This document shows positions 9,334 through 16,391 of a stretch of DNA of 30,850 nucleotides, piece after piece. Made by a program: the position numbers and the translations under genes. The stretch's first letter is position 1. Each line of letters begins with the position of its first letter. The notes beneath the pieces are model-generated. The model saw only the letters and a program-made list of their open reading frames with translations, did not search any database and was not told the origin of the DNA. This DNA comes from an uncultured Clostridia bacterium. Its GTDB lineage: Bacteria; Bacillota; Clostridia; TANB77; CAG-508. The DNA lies in assembly GCA_934167435.1 (NCBI GenBank), contig CAKPKZ010000003.1:1-30850 (forward strand). The letters are read 5' to 3'.

Positions 9334-9362
9334 ATTATATAACTAAATCATTAATTTGTATA
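9334..9362 (-). promoter_or_regulatory. Candidate sigma-A promoter for the murE unit
   Basis: On the minus strand a TATACA box (9362-9357) lies 17 bp from a perfect TATAAT (9339-9334), about 27 bp upstream of the murE ATG. The -35 matches consensus at four of six positions. It follows the corC terminator, where a new promoter is needed if murE is to be expressed independently. It overlaps the mini-ORF described at 9335-9376, so the two readings compete. Confidence 0.45.
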
Positions 9363-9376
9363 GTTTTTTTAGGTAT
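9335..9376 (-). other. 13-codon mini-ORF with AUA in the start position behind a strong SD
   Basis: A perfect AGGAGG (9388-9383) is followed, at the ideal 6-nt distance, by ATA and an open frame, IPKKTIQINDLVI, ending in TAA. If the ATA were ATG this would be an obvious small leader peptide upstream of murE. AUA starts are rare, so this is either a decayed leader or gene remnant, or chance. No function is claimed. Confidence 0.25.
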
Positions 9377-9440
9377 TTTTTTCCTCCTATTAAAAAATAT
9401 TAATTATTATTATATTTTATAACTATTTTTTGTTATAATA

Positions 9441-9480
9441 AAAAAGTCGCACCTCAGATTTCTCTTTAATACGACTTTTT
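9441..9480 (-). terminator. Intrinsic terminator after the CorC gene
   Basis: AAAAAGTCG (9441-9449) pairs with CGACTTTTT (9472-9480) across a 22-nt loop, directly downstream of the corC stop codon. On the minus strand the stem is followed by a T-rich tract. It separates corC from the murE unit. Confidence 0.7.
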
Positions 9481-9482
9481 TC

Positions 9483-10796
9483 TTATTCTTCCTCTATTTC
9501 TTCATTGTTATTTTTACATGCTTTTACTTTTAATATTCTTTTATCTTCAGATTCTTCTATCTTATATGTTATTTTCTTTGTTTCTATTATTGGTTTTTCG
9601 TCATCTTTAGGTATTCTACCAAGTTTTTCTTGCAAATATCCAGATAAAGTATCATAATCACCTTCTGGTATTTCATCCCCCAATAATTTATTAACATCAT
9701 AAATAGGCATGCTTGCGTTTATTATATAGGTATTTTCATCTATTTTTTTATATTCCTCTTCAACTTTATCATACTCGTCAAAGATATCTCCAACTAGTTC
9801 TTCCAAGATGTCTTCCATAGAAACTAAACCAGCTGTTCCTCCATATTCATCGATTATTATAGCCATTTGTTTCTTGTTTTTTTGTAATTCTCTAAAAACT
9901 TCATTTATTAATCTTGTTTGCGATACAAAGTATGCTTCTTTAACTACATTTTTCACTCTAAAATTTTTCTTATTTATGTTTTTTAGCACATCTTTTACAT
10001 ATAAAATTCCTTTTATTTCGTCTATTGTTTCATCATATACTGGAATTCTACTATATCTATATTCTTCTTTAGATAGTTCCTCTAATAGTTCTTCATTACT
10101 AATATTTATATCTACAGCAAATACATCTTTTCTGTGTGTCATTATTTCTGATACAGTTATATCATTAAATTCAAAGACATTATTTATTAATTCTTTTTCT
10201 TCTTCTTTTATTGTACCTTTTTCTTCTCCTTGGTCTACCATCATTTTTATTTCTTCTTCTGTAACTATTTCTTCGTCGTTCTCATTAACTCCAAAAATTT
10301 TTGAAACTGCATTTGTAACAGTTGTTAATAATTTTACAAATGGTGCTGTAAGTATTGATATTGTTCTAATTATTCCTATTGTTGCAAATGATATTTTTTC
10401 ATAATTTTTCATTGCTAATCTTTTTGGTACTAGTTCACCAAATACAAGTGTAAAAAATGATAATATTATTGTAATTAATACTATAGATATGCTTTTCCAT
10501 ACCCCTAAACTTATTATTGGCAATAAATTGTTTAATGCTGGTGCTAATTTATCTGCAAATGCATCTGATGCAAATGCACTTGATAAAAATCCTGCCAATG
10601 TAATTCCTATTTGTATTGTTGCTAAAAATTTACTTGGCATTTCTAGCATATTATGTATTTGTTTTGCCTTTTTATTTCCCTCCTTAGCTTGTTTTTCTAT
10701 TTTTGCATCATTTAATGATATAAATGCAATTTCACTTGCTGCAAAAAATGCATTTAACAAGATTAAAATTACTAAAACAATTAGTTGTGTTAACAT
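9483..10796 (-). CDS. CNNM/CorC-family membrane protein with CBS pair
   Basis: A 437-residue protein of the HlyC/CorC (CNNM) family, associated with Mg2+/Co2+ transport or tolerance. The order is an N-terminal DUF21 membrane domain (about 1-190, opening with FFAASEIAFISLNDAKIEK), two CBS domains (about 205-335, with SEIMTHRKDVFAV and IIDEYGGTAGLVSMEDILEE), then a C-terminal CorC/HlyC domain rich in acidic residues. It interrupts the usual dcw gene order between the transpeptidase and murE. It has its own promoter (10,836-10,864) and terminator (9441-9480), so it appears to be an independent unit. The ATG at 10796 has AAGGAGAG upstream. Confidence 0.92.
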   Translation of the reverse strand: MLTQLIVLVILILLNAFFAASEIAFISLNDAKIEKQAKEGNKKAKQIHNMLEMPSKFLATIQIGITLAGFLSSAFASDAFADKLAPALNNLLPIISLGVWKSISIVLITIILSFFTLVFGELVPKRLAMKNYEKISFATIGIIRTISILTAPFVKLLTTVTNAVSKIFGVNENDEEIVTEEEIKMMVDQGEEKGTIKEEEKELINNVFEFNDITVSEIMTHRKDVFAVDINISNEELLEELSKEEYRYSRIPVYDETIDEIKGILYVKDVLKNINKKNFRVKNVVKEAYFVSQTRLINEVFRELQKNKKQMAIIIDEYGGTAGLVSMEDILEELVGDIFDEYDKVEEEYKKIDENTYIINASMPIYDVNKLLGDEIPEGDYDTLSGYLQEKLGRIPKDDEKPIIETKKITYKIEESEDKRILKVKACKNNNEEIEEE

Positions 10797-10835
10797 TTAT
10801 TTATTATTTCTCTCCTTTTTTATAATATAATAGGT

Positions 10836-10864
10836 ATTTTACTATATTATTGCATAAAAATCAA
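10836..10864 (-). promoter_or_regulatory. Sigma-A promoter of the CorC gene
   Basis: On the minus strand TTGATT (10864-10859) and TAAAAT (10841-10836) are separated by exactly 17 bp, about 40 bp upstream of the corC start. Both boxes match consensus well. Confidence 0.65.
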
Positions 10865-10907
10865 GGTCTTATTCCACTGTAAAAAGGCTTTATTTTACTT
10901 TCAAAAG

Positions 10908-12905
10908 TTATTTATCACATTTTATATATATATTGCTTCCTTTTTTTACATTAATCCCCGCATTTGGTATTTGTTCTGTTATAAAAATTTCTTCTTTGTT
11001 AGAATCTTCATAATCGTTTTGTAAATTTAATTTTAATCCGTTTTCCTTTAGTATTTTTTCTGCCTCATTTAAATTTTTGCCTATTAAATCAGGAGTTACT
11101 ATTTGTTCTATTTCTTCCACTTCTTCTTTATTTCCTTGGTTGACTTCTAGGTATGGCAAAACTTCACTAAACACTTGCCCACCTACAGGTGCTGCAACAC
11201 CACCTCCTTGGTGTCCTCCTTCTCCAGTAGGATTATATAAAGTTACTAGAACTACTAATTGTGGATCATCTATTGGTGCAACACCACAAAAAGATGTAAC
11301 ATACTTGTTTGTATTTACTCCATCTTCAGAGGTACCTGTTTTTCCTCCTATTCTATATCCTGCAACTTTTGCATTTTTACCTGTTCCCTCTGCAACAACA
11401 GATTCCATCATACTTAATACTTTTTCTGATGTTTGTTTAGAAATTACAGTTCCTTTTGTCTCTATAGGTTGGTCTTCAATTGCTCCCGTTTGGCTATTAA
11501 TTATTTGTTTTACTATTCTAGGAGTTACTGCTGTTCCTCCATTTGCAATACTTGAAACTGCTGTAGCCAATTGGATTGGTGTAATTTCAAATCTTTGCCC
11601 AAAACTTATTGTTGCAAGTTCTACTGGCCCTGCTTTTTCTTCTGCTAAAAATATTCCTTTTGCTTCTCCTGGTAGTTTTACACCCGTTTTTTCCAATAAA
11701 CCGAATTTTTGTAAATAACTATAATACGTATGAACTCCAAGTCTCTGTCCAAGTCCTATAAATACCGGATTACATGAATTCATCAACGCCAACCTCAAAC
11801 TCTCTGATCCATGTGGTCTATAATATCTCCAACATTTTATTCTAACTCCAGCAACTTCAATTCCACCAGTGCAGCAAAATTCGCCTGAATTATCTGTATC
11901 TGTAATTCCTTCTTCTAGCGATGCAGATGCTGTAATTAATTTAAAAACAGAACCAGGTTCATATGTATCAGCTATTGCCCTATTTCTCCATACAGCTTGT
12001 AGGCTTTTGCTTTTCTCATTTTGTTCCATTGAATCCCAAGTTTCACTCAATTCACTTGTGTATGCATCATATGGAGAATTTAAATTATATGATGGATATG
12101 TTGCCATTGCTAAAATATCACCATTTTTAGGGTTCATTACTACTATATTTCCACCATCTGTGCACTTATTGTCAATGCATGCCTCTTCTAAATATTTTTC
12201 AACTATTGACTGTATATTTAAATCTATTGTTAAAACTAAGCTATTTCCATCAATTGCAGAGACATAATTCTCGCCTTCTTTTCCTATTTCTCCACCCTTA
12301 GCATCAGTATGCCTTTGAATTGCACCAGACTTTCCTTTTAGTTCTTTATCAAACTTTGCTTCAACTCCATCTAATCCCTGATTATCACTTCCGCAAAATC
12401 CAATTACTTGTGCAGCAACATTATTATATGGATAATATCTTTTTGTATCTTCATCAATATTAATTCCTGAATTAATATTATTATTTTGCATCCATATTCT
12501 TAATTCGTCAGCTTTAGATTTATCTACTTTTTTTGCAATTGTTTCTATCGAACTTCTTTTGGTTACTTTTTTTAGAGTTTTTTCATAATCTAATTCAAAT
12601 ATATCACAAAGTGCTTTAGCAACCTTTTCTTTATTAGATTTATCAATATTTACAGGATTAACTGTTATTGTCTCCACCGTGCTACTTACTGCCAAGATAT
12701 TCTTTCCTGTTGCATCATAAATAGTTCCTCTTTTAGGATTAACTGCTCTATCTAAAGTTTGTTGCTCATATGCTAATTTTTTTAATTCTTTTCCTTGTAT
12801 AAATTGTATATATGCAATTCTTCCAATTAATAATAATAAAATTAAAAAAATTATAAATAAAGTATTTCTCATTTTCTTTTTATTTGATATTTTAACAGAA
12901 ATCAT
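10908..12905 (-). CDS. Class B penicillin-binding transpeptidase (FtsI/SpoVD type) with PASTA domain
   Basis: A 665-residue cell-wall cross-linking enzyme anchored by one N-terminal membrane segment (about 13-34). The pedestal domain carries NPKRGTIYDATG. The transpeptidase motifs are S319-V-F-K322 (active-site Ser in YEPGSVFK), S377-C-N and K522-T-G-T. One PASTA domain lies at about 605-663. It sits after ftsL in dcw order, as FtsI/PBP2B and SpoVD both do, so the septal or sporulation role is not settled. A close paralogue lies at 20,928-23,231. Upstream, a hairpin terminator overlaps the TGGAGGT ribosome binding site, so its expression may depend on read-through. Confidence 0.93.
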   Translation of the reverse strand: MISVKISNKKKMRNTLFIIFLILLLLIGRIAYIQFIQGKELKKLAYEQQTLDRAVNPKRGTIYDATGKNILAVSSTVETITVNPVNIDKSNKEKVAKALCDIFELDYEKTLKKVTKRSSIETIAKKVDKSKADELRIWMQNNNINSGINIDEDTKRYYPYNNVAAQVIGFCGSDNQGLDGVEAKFDKELKGKSGAIQRHTDAKGGEIGKEGENYVSAIDGNSLVLTIDLNIQSIVEKYLEEACIDNKCTDGGNIVVMNPKNGDILAMATYPSYNLNSPYDAYTSELSETWDSMEQNEKSKSLQAVWRNRAIADTYEPGSVFKLITASASLEEGITDTDNSGEFCCTGGIEVAGVRIKCWRYYRPHGSESLRLALMNSCNPVFIGLGQRLGVHTYYSYLQKFGLLEKTGVKLPGEAKGIFLAEEKAGPVELATISFGQRFEITPIQLATAVSSIANGGTAVTPRIVKQIINSQTGAIEDQPIETKGTVISKQTSEKVLSMMESVVAEGTGKNAKVAGYRIGGKTGTSEDGVNTNKYVTSFCGVAPIDDPQLVVLVTLYNPTGEGGHQGGGVAAPVGGQVFSEVLPYLEVNQGNKEEVEEIEQIVTPDLIGKNLNEAEKILKENGLKLNLQNDYEDSNKEEIFITEQIPNAGINVKKGSNIYIKCDK

Positions 12906-12916
12906 TTTTTACCTCC

Positions 12917-12951
12917 AAAAAATCCCTTAATTAATAATATTAAGGGATTTT
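12917..12951 (-). terminator. Intrinsic terminator abutting the transpeptidase ribosome binding site
   Basis: A 13-bp perfect stem, AAAATCCCTTAAT (12951-12939 on the minus strand) with its complement (12931-12919), around a 7-nt loop, followed by a T-run. The next bases are GGAGGT, the SD of the transpeptidase gene. It is downstream of ftsL and 12 nt before the next ATG, leaving no room for a separate promoter. It therefore acts either as an attenuator or as a leaky terminator. Confidence 0.75.
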
Positions 12952-12966
12952 GGTTTTATTCTAAAA

Positions 12967-13470
12967 TTATTTCTTATTAAAAATTTTATTAACTATTTTT
13001 GTAAGCCAATTGTCATTTTGCTCTATAACAACTTTTTCTGATGGAGACTCTACATAGTCTTTCTTTGGTAAATTTACATATACTGTTTGCTTATTTGTTA
13101 ACTTTTGCATTCCCAATTTTTCTTTTGCTTCTTTTTCGATGTTGTTTAGATTTTCTCCATTTTCTATTGTAACTTTTAATTGCTCATTTTCTTTTTGTAG
13201 TACTGATAATTGTTTTTTTAATGTTTGAACATTATTAAATTTTTCGTTTATTTGTGAATTTCTATAACTTATGGTTAGCAATAATATAAATGCAATAACT
13301 ACATATACTGTTAATTTAAAACGCTTTTTTCTTTGTGCTGCTGAAAGTTTTATTTCTTGTCTTGGAATATCTTTTACAATTTCCAGTTTTCTTCTTTGCT
13401 GTTGTTTTTCTTTTTTTTGAGTTTCTATTTTTCTTGGATTTGTATCATATTGATATCTTGCTTGTACCAT
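12967..13470 (-). CDS. ftsL: FtsL-like septum assembly protein
   Basis: A 167-residue bitopic protein. It has a highly basic, Gln/Lys-rich cytoplasmic tail (1-50), one membrane segment (about 51-69), and a periplasmic-side coiled coil (about 75-110, with LKKQLSVLQKENEQLK). A segment follows with EKEAKEKLGM, the typical FtsL/DivIC landmark. FtsL scaffolds the divisome with DivIB and DivIC and helps activate the FtsW-transpeptidase pair. Sequence conservation is low in this family, so the call rests on architecture and on its position between rsmH and the transpeptidase. The AGGAGGTGA ribosome binding site is near perfect. Confidence 0.85.
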   Translation of the reverse strand: MVQARYQYDTNPRKIETQKKEKQQQRRKLEIVKDIPRQEIKLSAAQRKKRFKLTVYVVIAFILLLTISYRNSQINEKFNNVQTLKKQLSVLQKENEQLKVTIENGENLNNIEKEAKEKLGMQKLTNKQTVYVNLPKKDYVESPSEKVVIEQNDNWLTKIVNKIFNKK

Positions 13471-13485
13471 AAGTTATTCACCTCC

Positions 13486-14415
13486 TTAATTTTTTTCAAA
13501 TATTCTTAATTTTGCACTTTTAGATCTACTATTTTCCTCTAGTTCTAATTTTGTTGCAGTTATTGGTTTTTTGTTTATAATTCTTCCTAATTTTTTTGTT
13601 CCACATACGCAGTAAGGCAAGTCTTTTGGGCATGTACACTTTCCCGTCGCCTCTACATAAGCTTTTTTTACTGCTCTATCTTCTAATGAGTGAAATGTAA
13701 TAATGCATAATCTACCATTTGGTTTTAAACATTCTATACACTGTTGCACTGTATTATATAATGGTTTTATTTCATTATTAACTTCTATTCTTATTGCTTG
13801 AAATGTCCTTTTTGCTGGATGTCCATTCTTTTTTGCAAATTCTGGTATAGATTTTTCTATTATTTCTACTAATTGTTTTGTTGTACTAATTTCTTTTTCT
13901 TTTCTTGCAATACAAATATTTTTAGCTATTTGTCTTGAATACCTTTCTTCGCCGTATTCAAATATTATATTTGCTAATTCCTCTTGGGTATATTCATTTA
14001 CTACCTGTTTTGCTGTTAATTGTTGTGATTTATCCATTCGCATGTCTAAATCATTTTCTCCTAAATAGCTAAAGCCTCTATTTCTTTCGTCCAATTGATA
14101 TGATGAAACTCCTAAGTCTAACAATATTCCATCTACATTACTAATTTGTATGCTTTCTAATATATTTTTTATATCGTCATGATTTCCATGGATATATTTT
14201 ACATTTTCATATTCTTTTAAATTATTCTTTGCGGCATTTAAAGCTTCTTCATCTCTGTCAATTCCAACTAAAAGTCCTGTATTTTTCAATTTATTTAGTA
14301 TTTCTTTACTATGCCCAGCTCCGCCCAAAGTACCATCTACATATATTCCGCCTTTTTTTATGTTTAACCCATTTATGCATTCTTCAAGCATAACTGGTTT
14401 ATGTAAAAATTCCAA
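13486..14415 (-). CDS. rsmH: RsmH (MraW), 16S rRNA m4C1402 methyltransferase
   Basis: RsmH N4-methylates C1402 of 16S rRNA in the decoding centre using S-adenosylmethionine. It has the SAM motif DGTLGGAGHS, then GILLDLGVSSYQLD, RTFQAIRIEVN and ITFHSLEDR, and a cysteine cluster CTCPKDLPYCVC near the C-terminus. The longest frame begins at ATG 14490, but AAGAGGTGAC lies inside it, just before TTG 14415. A start there gives the usual N-terminus (LEFLHKPVMLEE) and a family-typical 309 residues. The 25-residue upstream extension is therefore rejected. Confidence 0.95.
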   Translation of the reverse strand: MEFLHKPVMLEECINGLNIKKGGIYVDGTLGGAGHSKEILNKLKNTGLLVGIDRDEEALNAAKNNLKEYENVKYIHGNHDDIKNILESIQISNVDGILLDLGVSSYQLDERNRGFSYLGENDLDMRMDKSQQLTAKQVVNEYTQEELANIIFEYGEERYSRQIAKNICIARKEKEISTTKQLVEIIEKSIPEFAKKNGHPAKRTFQAIRIEVNNEIKPLYNTVQQCIECLKPNGRLCIITFHSLEDRAVKKAYVEATGKCTCPKDLPYCVCGTKKLGRIINKKPITATKLELEENSRSKSAKLRIFEKN

Positions 14416-14502
14416 TTTGTCACCTCTTATTTTAGTAATTAAAGCTTTAACAGCTGGTAATTTTACAAAAATACCAGCTGCATTGTTCATATGTATTTTT
14501 TA

Positions 14503-14591
14503 CTTTTGTATTTCTAAAGCTTTTGTAATTTTGTCTTTTGTTTAATATCTTTTGTACTTTCATCTTTTGTATTTTTATATAAACTTTTGCA
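14503..14591 (-). repeat. Six short ACAAAAG repeats between mraZ and rsmH
   Basis: The plus strand carries CTTTTGTA-type octamers starting at 14503, 14520, 14535, 14549, 14564 and 14584. Four are identical, one ends TT and one ends CA. Spacings are 17, 15, 14, 15 and 20 bp. In the minus-strand transcript this is a run of (T)ACAAAAG units in the mraZ-rsmH spacer. A 9-bp inverted repeat, CAGCTGGTA/TACCAGCTG (14451-14459 and 14472-14480), follows before the rsmH start. AT-rich sequence makes short repeats cheap, so a role is only possible. Confidence 0.5.
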
Positions 14592-14593
14592 AG

Positions 14594-15019
14594 TTATATA
14601 CCAAGCATTGTCATGTTTTCTGCAATTTCATCAGCTGATATATTATCATCACAATTTTCCCAAGTATTCTTATCCCAAATTTCTAGTCTTGTCCCAACTC
14701 CAATAATTACTGTTTCTTTTTCTAAATTTGCAGCAACTCTTAAATTATTTGGTATTAAAAATCTTCCTTGTTTATCTATGTCGCACTCTGTTGCTCCTGA
14801 TAAGAAAAATCTTACAAAGTTTCTGGCGTTTCTGTCAGAAAGAGGTAATGTTTTTAGTTTTGTTTCAAAGTTCAACCATTCTTCTTGTGAAAAAGCAAAC
14901 AAACATCCATCTAATCCTTTTGTTATAATAAATTTTTCTCCCATATCTTGTCTTAACTTAGCAGGCATTATTAATCTTCCTTTTGCGTCTAGAGAATGTT
15001 CATATTCGCCAATTAACAA
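14594..15019 (-). CDS. mraZ: MraZ, transcriptional regulator of the dcw cluster
   Basis: MraZ is an AbrB-fold DNA-binding protein that controls its own dcw operon. It has the two SpoVT/AbrB-like repeats: [19 protein letters not shown] near the N-terminus and [17 protein letters not shown] in the second half. The longest frame begins at ATG 15145, but that extension runs through the promoter and operator. The true start is TTG 15019, spaced correctly from GGAGGA, giving [11 protein letters not shown] and 141 residues, the family norm. It is the first gene of the cluster and is preceded by GTGG boxes it is expected to bind. Confidence 0.95.
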   Translation of the reverse strand: MLIGEYEHSLDAKGRLIMPAKLRQDMGEKFIITKGLDGCLFAFSQEEWLNFETKLKTLPLSDRNARNFVRFFLSGATECDIDKQGRFLIPNNLRVAANLEKETVIIGVGTRLEIWDKNTWENCDDNISADEIAENMTMLGI

Positions 15020-15034
15020 TTGAATTCCTCCTCT

Positions 15035-15069
15035 CCATTTTTCTACCACTTCGTACCACTTTTCTCCAC
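15035..15069 (-). promoter_or_regulatory. MraZ operator: GTGG boxes at 10-bp spacing
   Basis: On the minus strand GTGG occurs at 15069-15066, 15059-15056 and 15049-15046, exactly one helical turn apart, with an imperfect ATGG at 15038-15035. The A-rich lead-in (AAGTGG, AAAGTGG, GAAGTGG) fits the known MraZ box, tandem GTGG-type repeats upstream of mraZ. The boxes lie just downstream of the -10 and immediately upstream of the mraZ SD, so bound MraZ would block initiation. Confidence 0.85.
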
Positions 15070-15078
15070 TTAACATAG

Positions 15079-15107
15079 ATTTTAATATAAGAATTTTAAT
15101 TTTGCAA
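15079..15107 (-). promoter_or_regulatory. Sigma-A promoter of mraZ
   Basis: On the minus strand TTGCAA (15107-15102) and TAAAAT (15084-15079) are separated by exactly 17 bp. Initiation would fall a few bases before the GTGG boxes, as expected of an autoregulated mraZ promoter. Confidence 0.8.
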
Positions 15108-15248
15108 GCTTTTTTTGAATTTTTTTTAATTTTTTTATTTTTCATATAAAACTTTTTGTGTTATCTTTTAAAATAATTAACATTATTAGTTCGTTCTTTT
15201 TTTATATTGTAATTGTTATACTTTTATATAATACTATAGGAGGCTAAT

Positions 15249-15644
15249 ATGAATAATAATGAAAAACTACTAAGAAAAAATATTGGTAAAAAAATTAAAT
15301 TGGCAAGATCAAAAAGTAATTATACTCAAGAAAAGTTGGCTGAAAAATTATCTCTTTCTGCAAGATATATTAGTCAATTAGAACGTGGTATTGCCTTTGG
15401 AAGCGCATCTACAATTGTAAATTTATGTAGAGCATTAAATATAAATTCTGACTTTCTTTTTAATGACCTTATTGATTGTAACTCTCCAGCTTTAACGGAT
15501 ATAATTGACAATGAACTTTTAGAAAATTATTTAAAATTAAATGATTACAATAAAAAAGTTATATTATCAATGTCTGTAGAACTTTTAAAATTACAACAAA
15601 ATAGCGAGAATTTAAAAAATCATAAAACAAGTACAACTAATTAA
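15249..15644 (+). CDS. Xre-type helix-turn-helix regulator
   Basis: A 131-residue DNA-binding protein. An HTH_3 domain covers about residues 10-65 (KIKLARSKSNYTQEKLAEKL, then ARYISQLERG), followed by a short helical C-terminal part that may mediate dimerisation. It resembles small SinR- or phage-repressor-like Xre proteins. No phage genes are nearby. It is transcribed divergently from mraZ and has an excellent TAGGAGG ribosome binding site. A TATAAT at 15,227-15,232 is present, but it lies so close to the SD that it would give almost no leader, so the promoter is uncertain. The targets are unknown; the wall cluster next door is a possibility. Confidence 0.9.
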   Translation: MNNNEKLLRKNIGKKIKLARSKSNYTQEKLAEKLSLSARYISQLERGIAFGSASTIVNLCRALNINSDFLFNDLIDCNSPALTDIIDNELLENYLKLNDYNKKVILSMSVELLKLQQNSENLKNHKTSTTN

Positions 15645-15664
15645 TTTATAGTTGTACTTGTTTT
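15624..15664. terminator. Bidirectional terminator that also encodes both flanking C-termini
   Basis: A 16-bp perfect stem, AAAACAAGTACAACTA (15624-15639) with its complement (15649-15664), around a 9-nt loop, with A and T runs at the edges. It closes the plus-strand Xre gene. In the corrected frame it also closes the minus-strand M15-like gene. Both reading frames end within it, at 15,644 and 15,641. Confidence 0.85.
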
Positions 15665-16322
15665 TCCTGTTCCTACAACATCTTCTTGTAGTGATCTCCA
15701 CGTATTACACCCTACTATTCCATCTGCTTTTAATCCTCTAGCATTTTGATAATTAATAACAGCATTTTGTGTAGCAGCTCCAAATATTCCGATCAAGTCC
15801 ATTTGTTCTAAATCCAAGTGTGTTTAAATCATCTTGTGCGATACATACATAATTACTTATGCTTCCTCTTTTTACTGTTGGAAATCCTCCTGTTGAACAA
15901 GCTGGCTTTCCAAATCTTTTATCAAAATGTACCCATGTTGGTGTTAACGAAATAGGTTCAACATATGTCCATATTCCTGAGTTATTAGCACTATTCCATA
16001 ATGCTATTCTTCTACTTTCTAATAATGTTTGCCCAACATCAAATGCAACACCTGCATAATGTTGACTTTGATTTCCATGCCCTCCTTCATATGGCCTCTT
16101 AAATGCAAATCCCACATAAATAGGTGCACCAAAAATATACCTCTGACTGTTCCAACTTTGCATTGTCCTTTTTGTTGTCCACAATATATTACTATTGCTT
16201 GCTCCTCTAAATTCTCTTACCTTAAGTGTAGAATTAGTATTATATGGCATTGGCTCTGCCTCTCCTCTATAATACGTTTCCATTCTATCCTTATCATTAT
16301 TAAATAATAATATTTTCGCCAT
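15641..16322 (-). pseudogene. M15-like peptidase plus peptidoglycan-binding domain, frameshifted
   Basis: The start is ATG 16322 (MAKILLFNND), behind GGGAGGA; an ATG at 16340 precedes the SD. The N-terminal domain has SQHYAGVAFD, an SxHxxGxAxD motif (His88, Asp95), and a third likely zinc ligand, His132 in TWVHFD. This is the pattern of M15/VanY-type D-Ala-D-Ala or related wall peptidases. The intact frame then enters a peptidoglycan-binding domain, NTLGFRTNGLD, but breaks and stops at 15,753. Removing one base near 15,797 restores a full continuation: GIFGAATQNAVINY, then GLKADGIVG, then NTWRSLQ, ending at 15,641. So this is either a genuine frameshift or a sequence error. No signal peptide is visible. 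Confidence 0.8.
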
Positions 16323-16391
16323 AATAAAAAATCCTCCCATTAGACTTTTTTTATATCTTATGAGAAGATTTATTTTTTGCTACTCTATAAT

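Noticed and set aside
14451..14480. Terminator between mraZ and rsmH
   Set aside because: The 9-bp inverted repeat has no T-run on the transcribed strand and lies inside an operon.
14416..14490. N-terminal extension of RsmH from ATG 14490
   Set aside because: The SD AAGAGGTGAC lies inside it, before TTG 14415, and family members begin at the LEFLHKPVM segment.
15227..15232. TATAAT as the promoter of the Xre gene
   Set aside because: Initiation would fall on the SD itself and no -35 is visible at 17 bp, so it was not listed as a feature.
15249..15644. Phage repressor marking a prophage
   Set aside because: The Xre protein stands among housekeeping genes, and no phage structural or integrase gene is near it.
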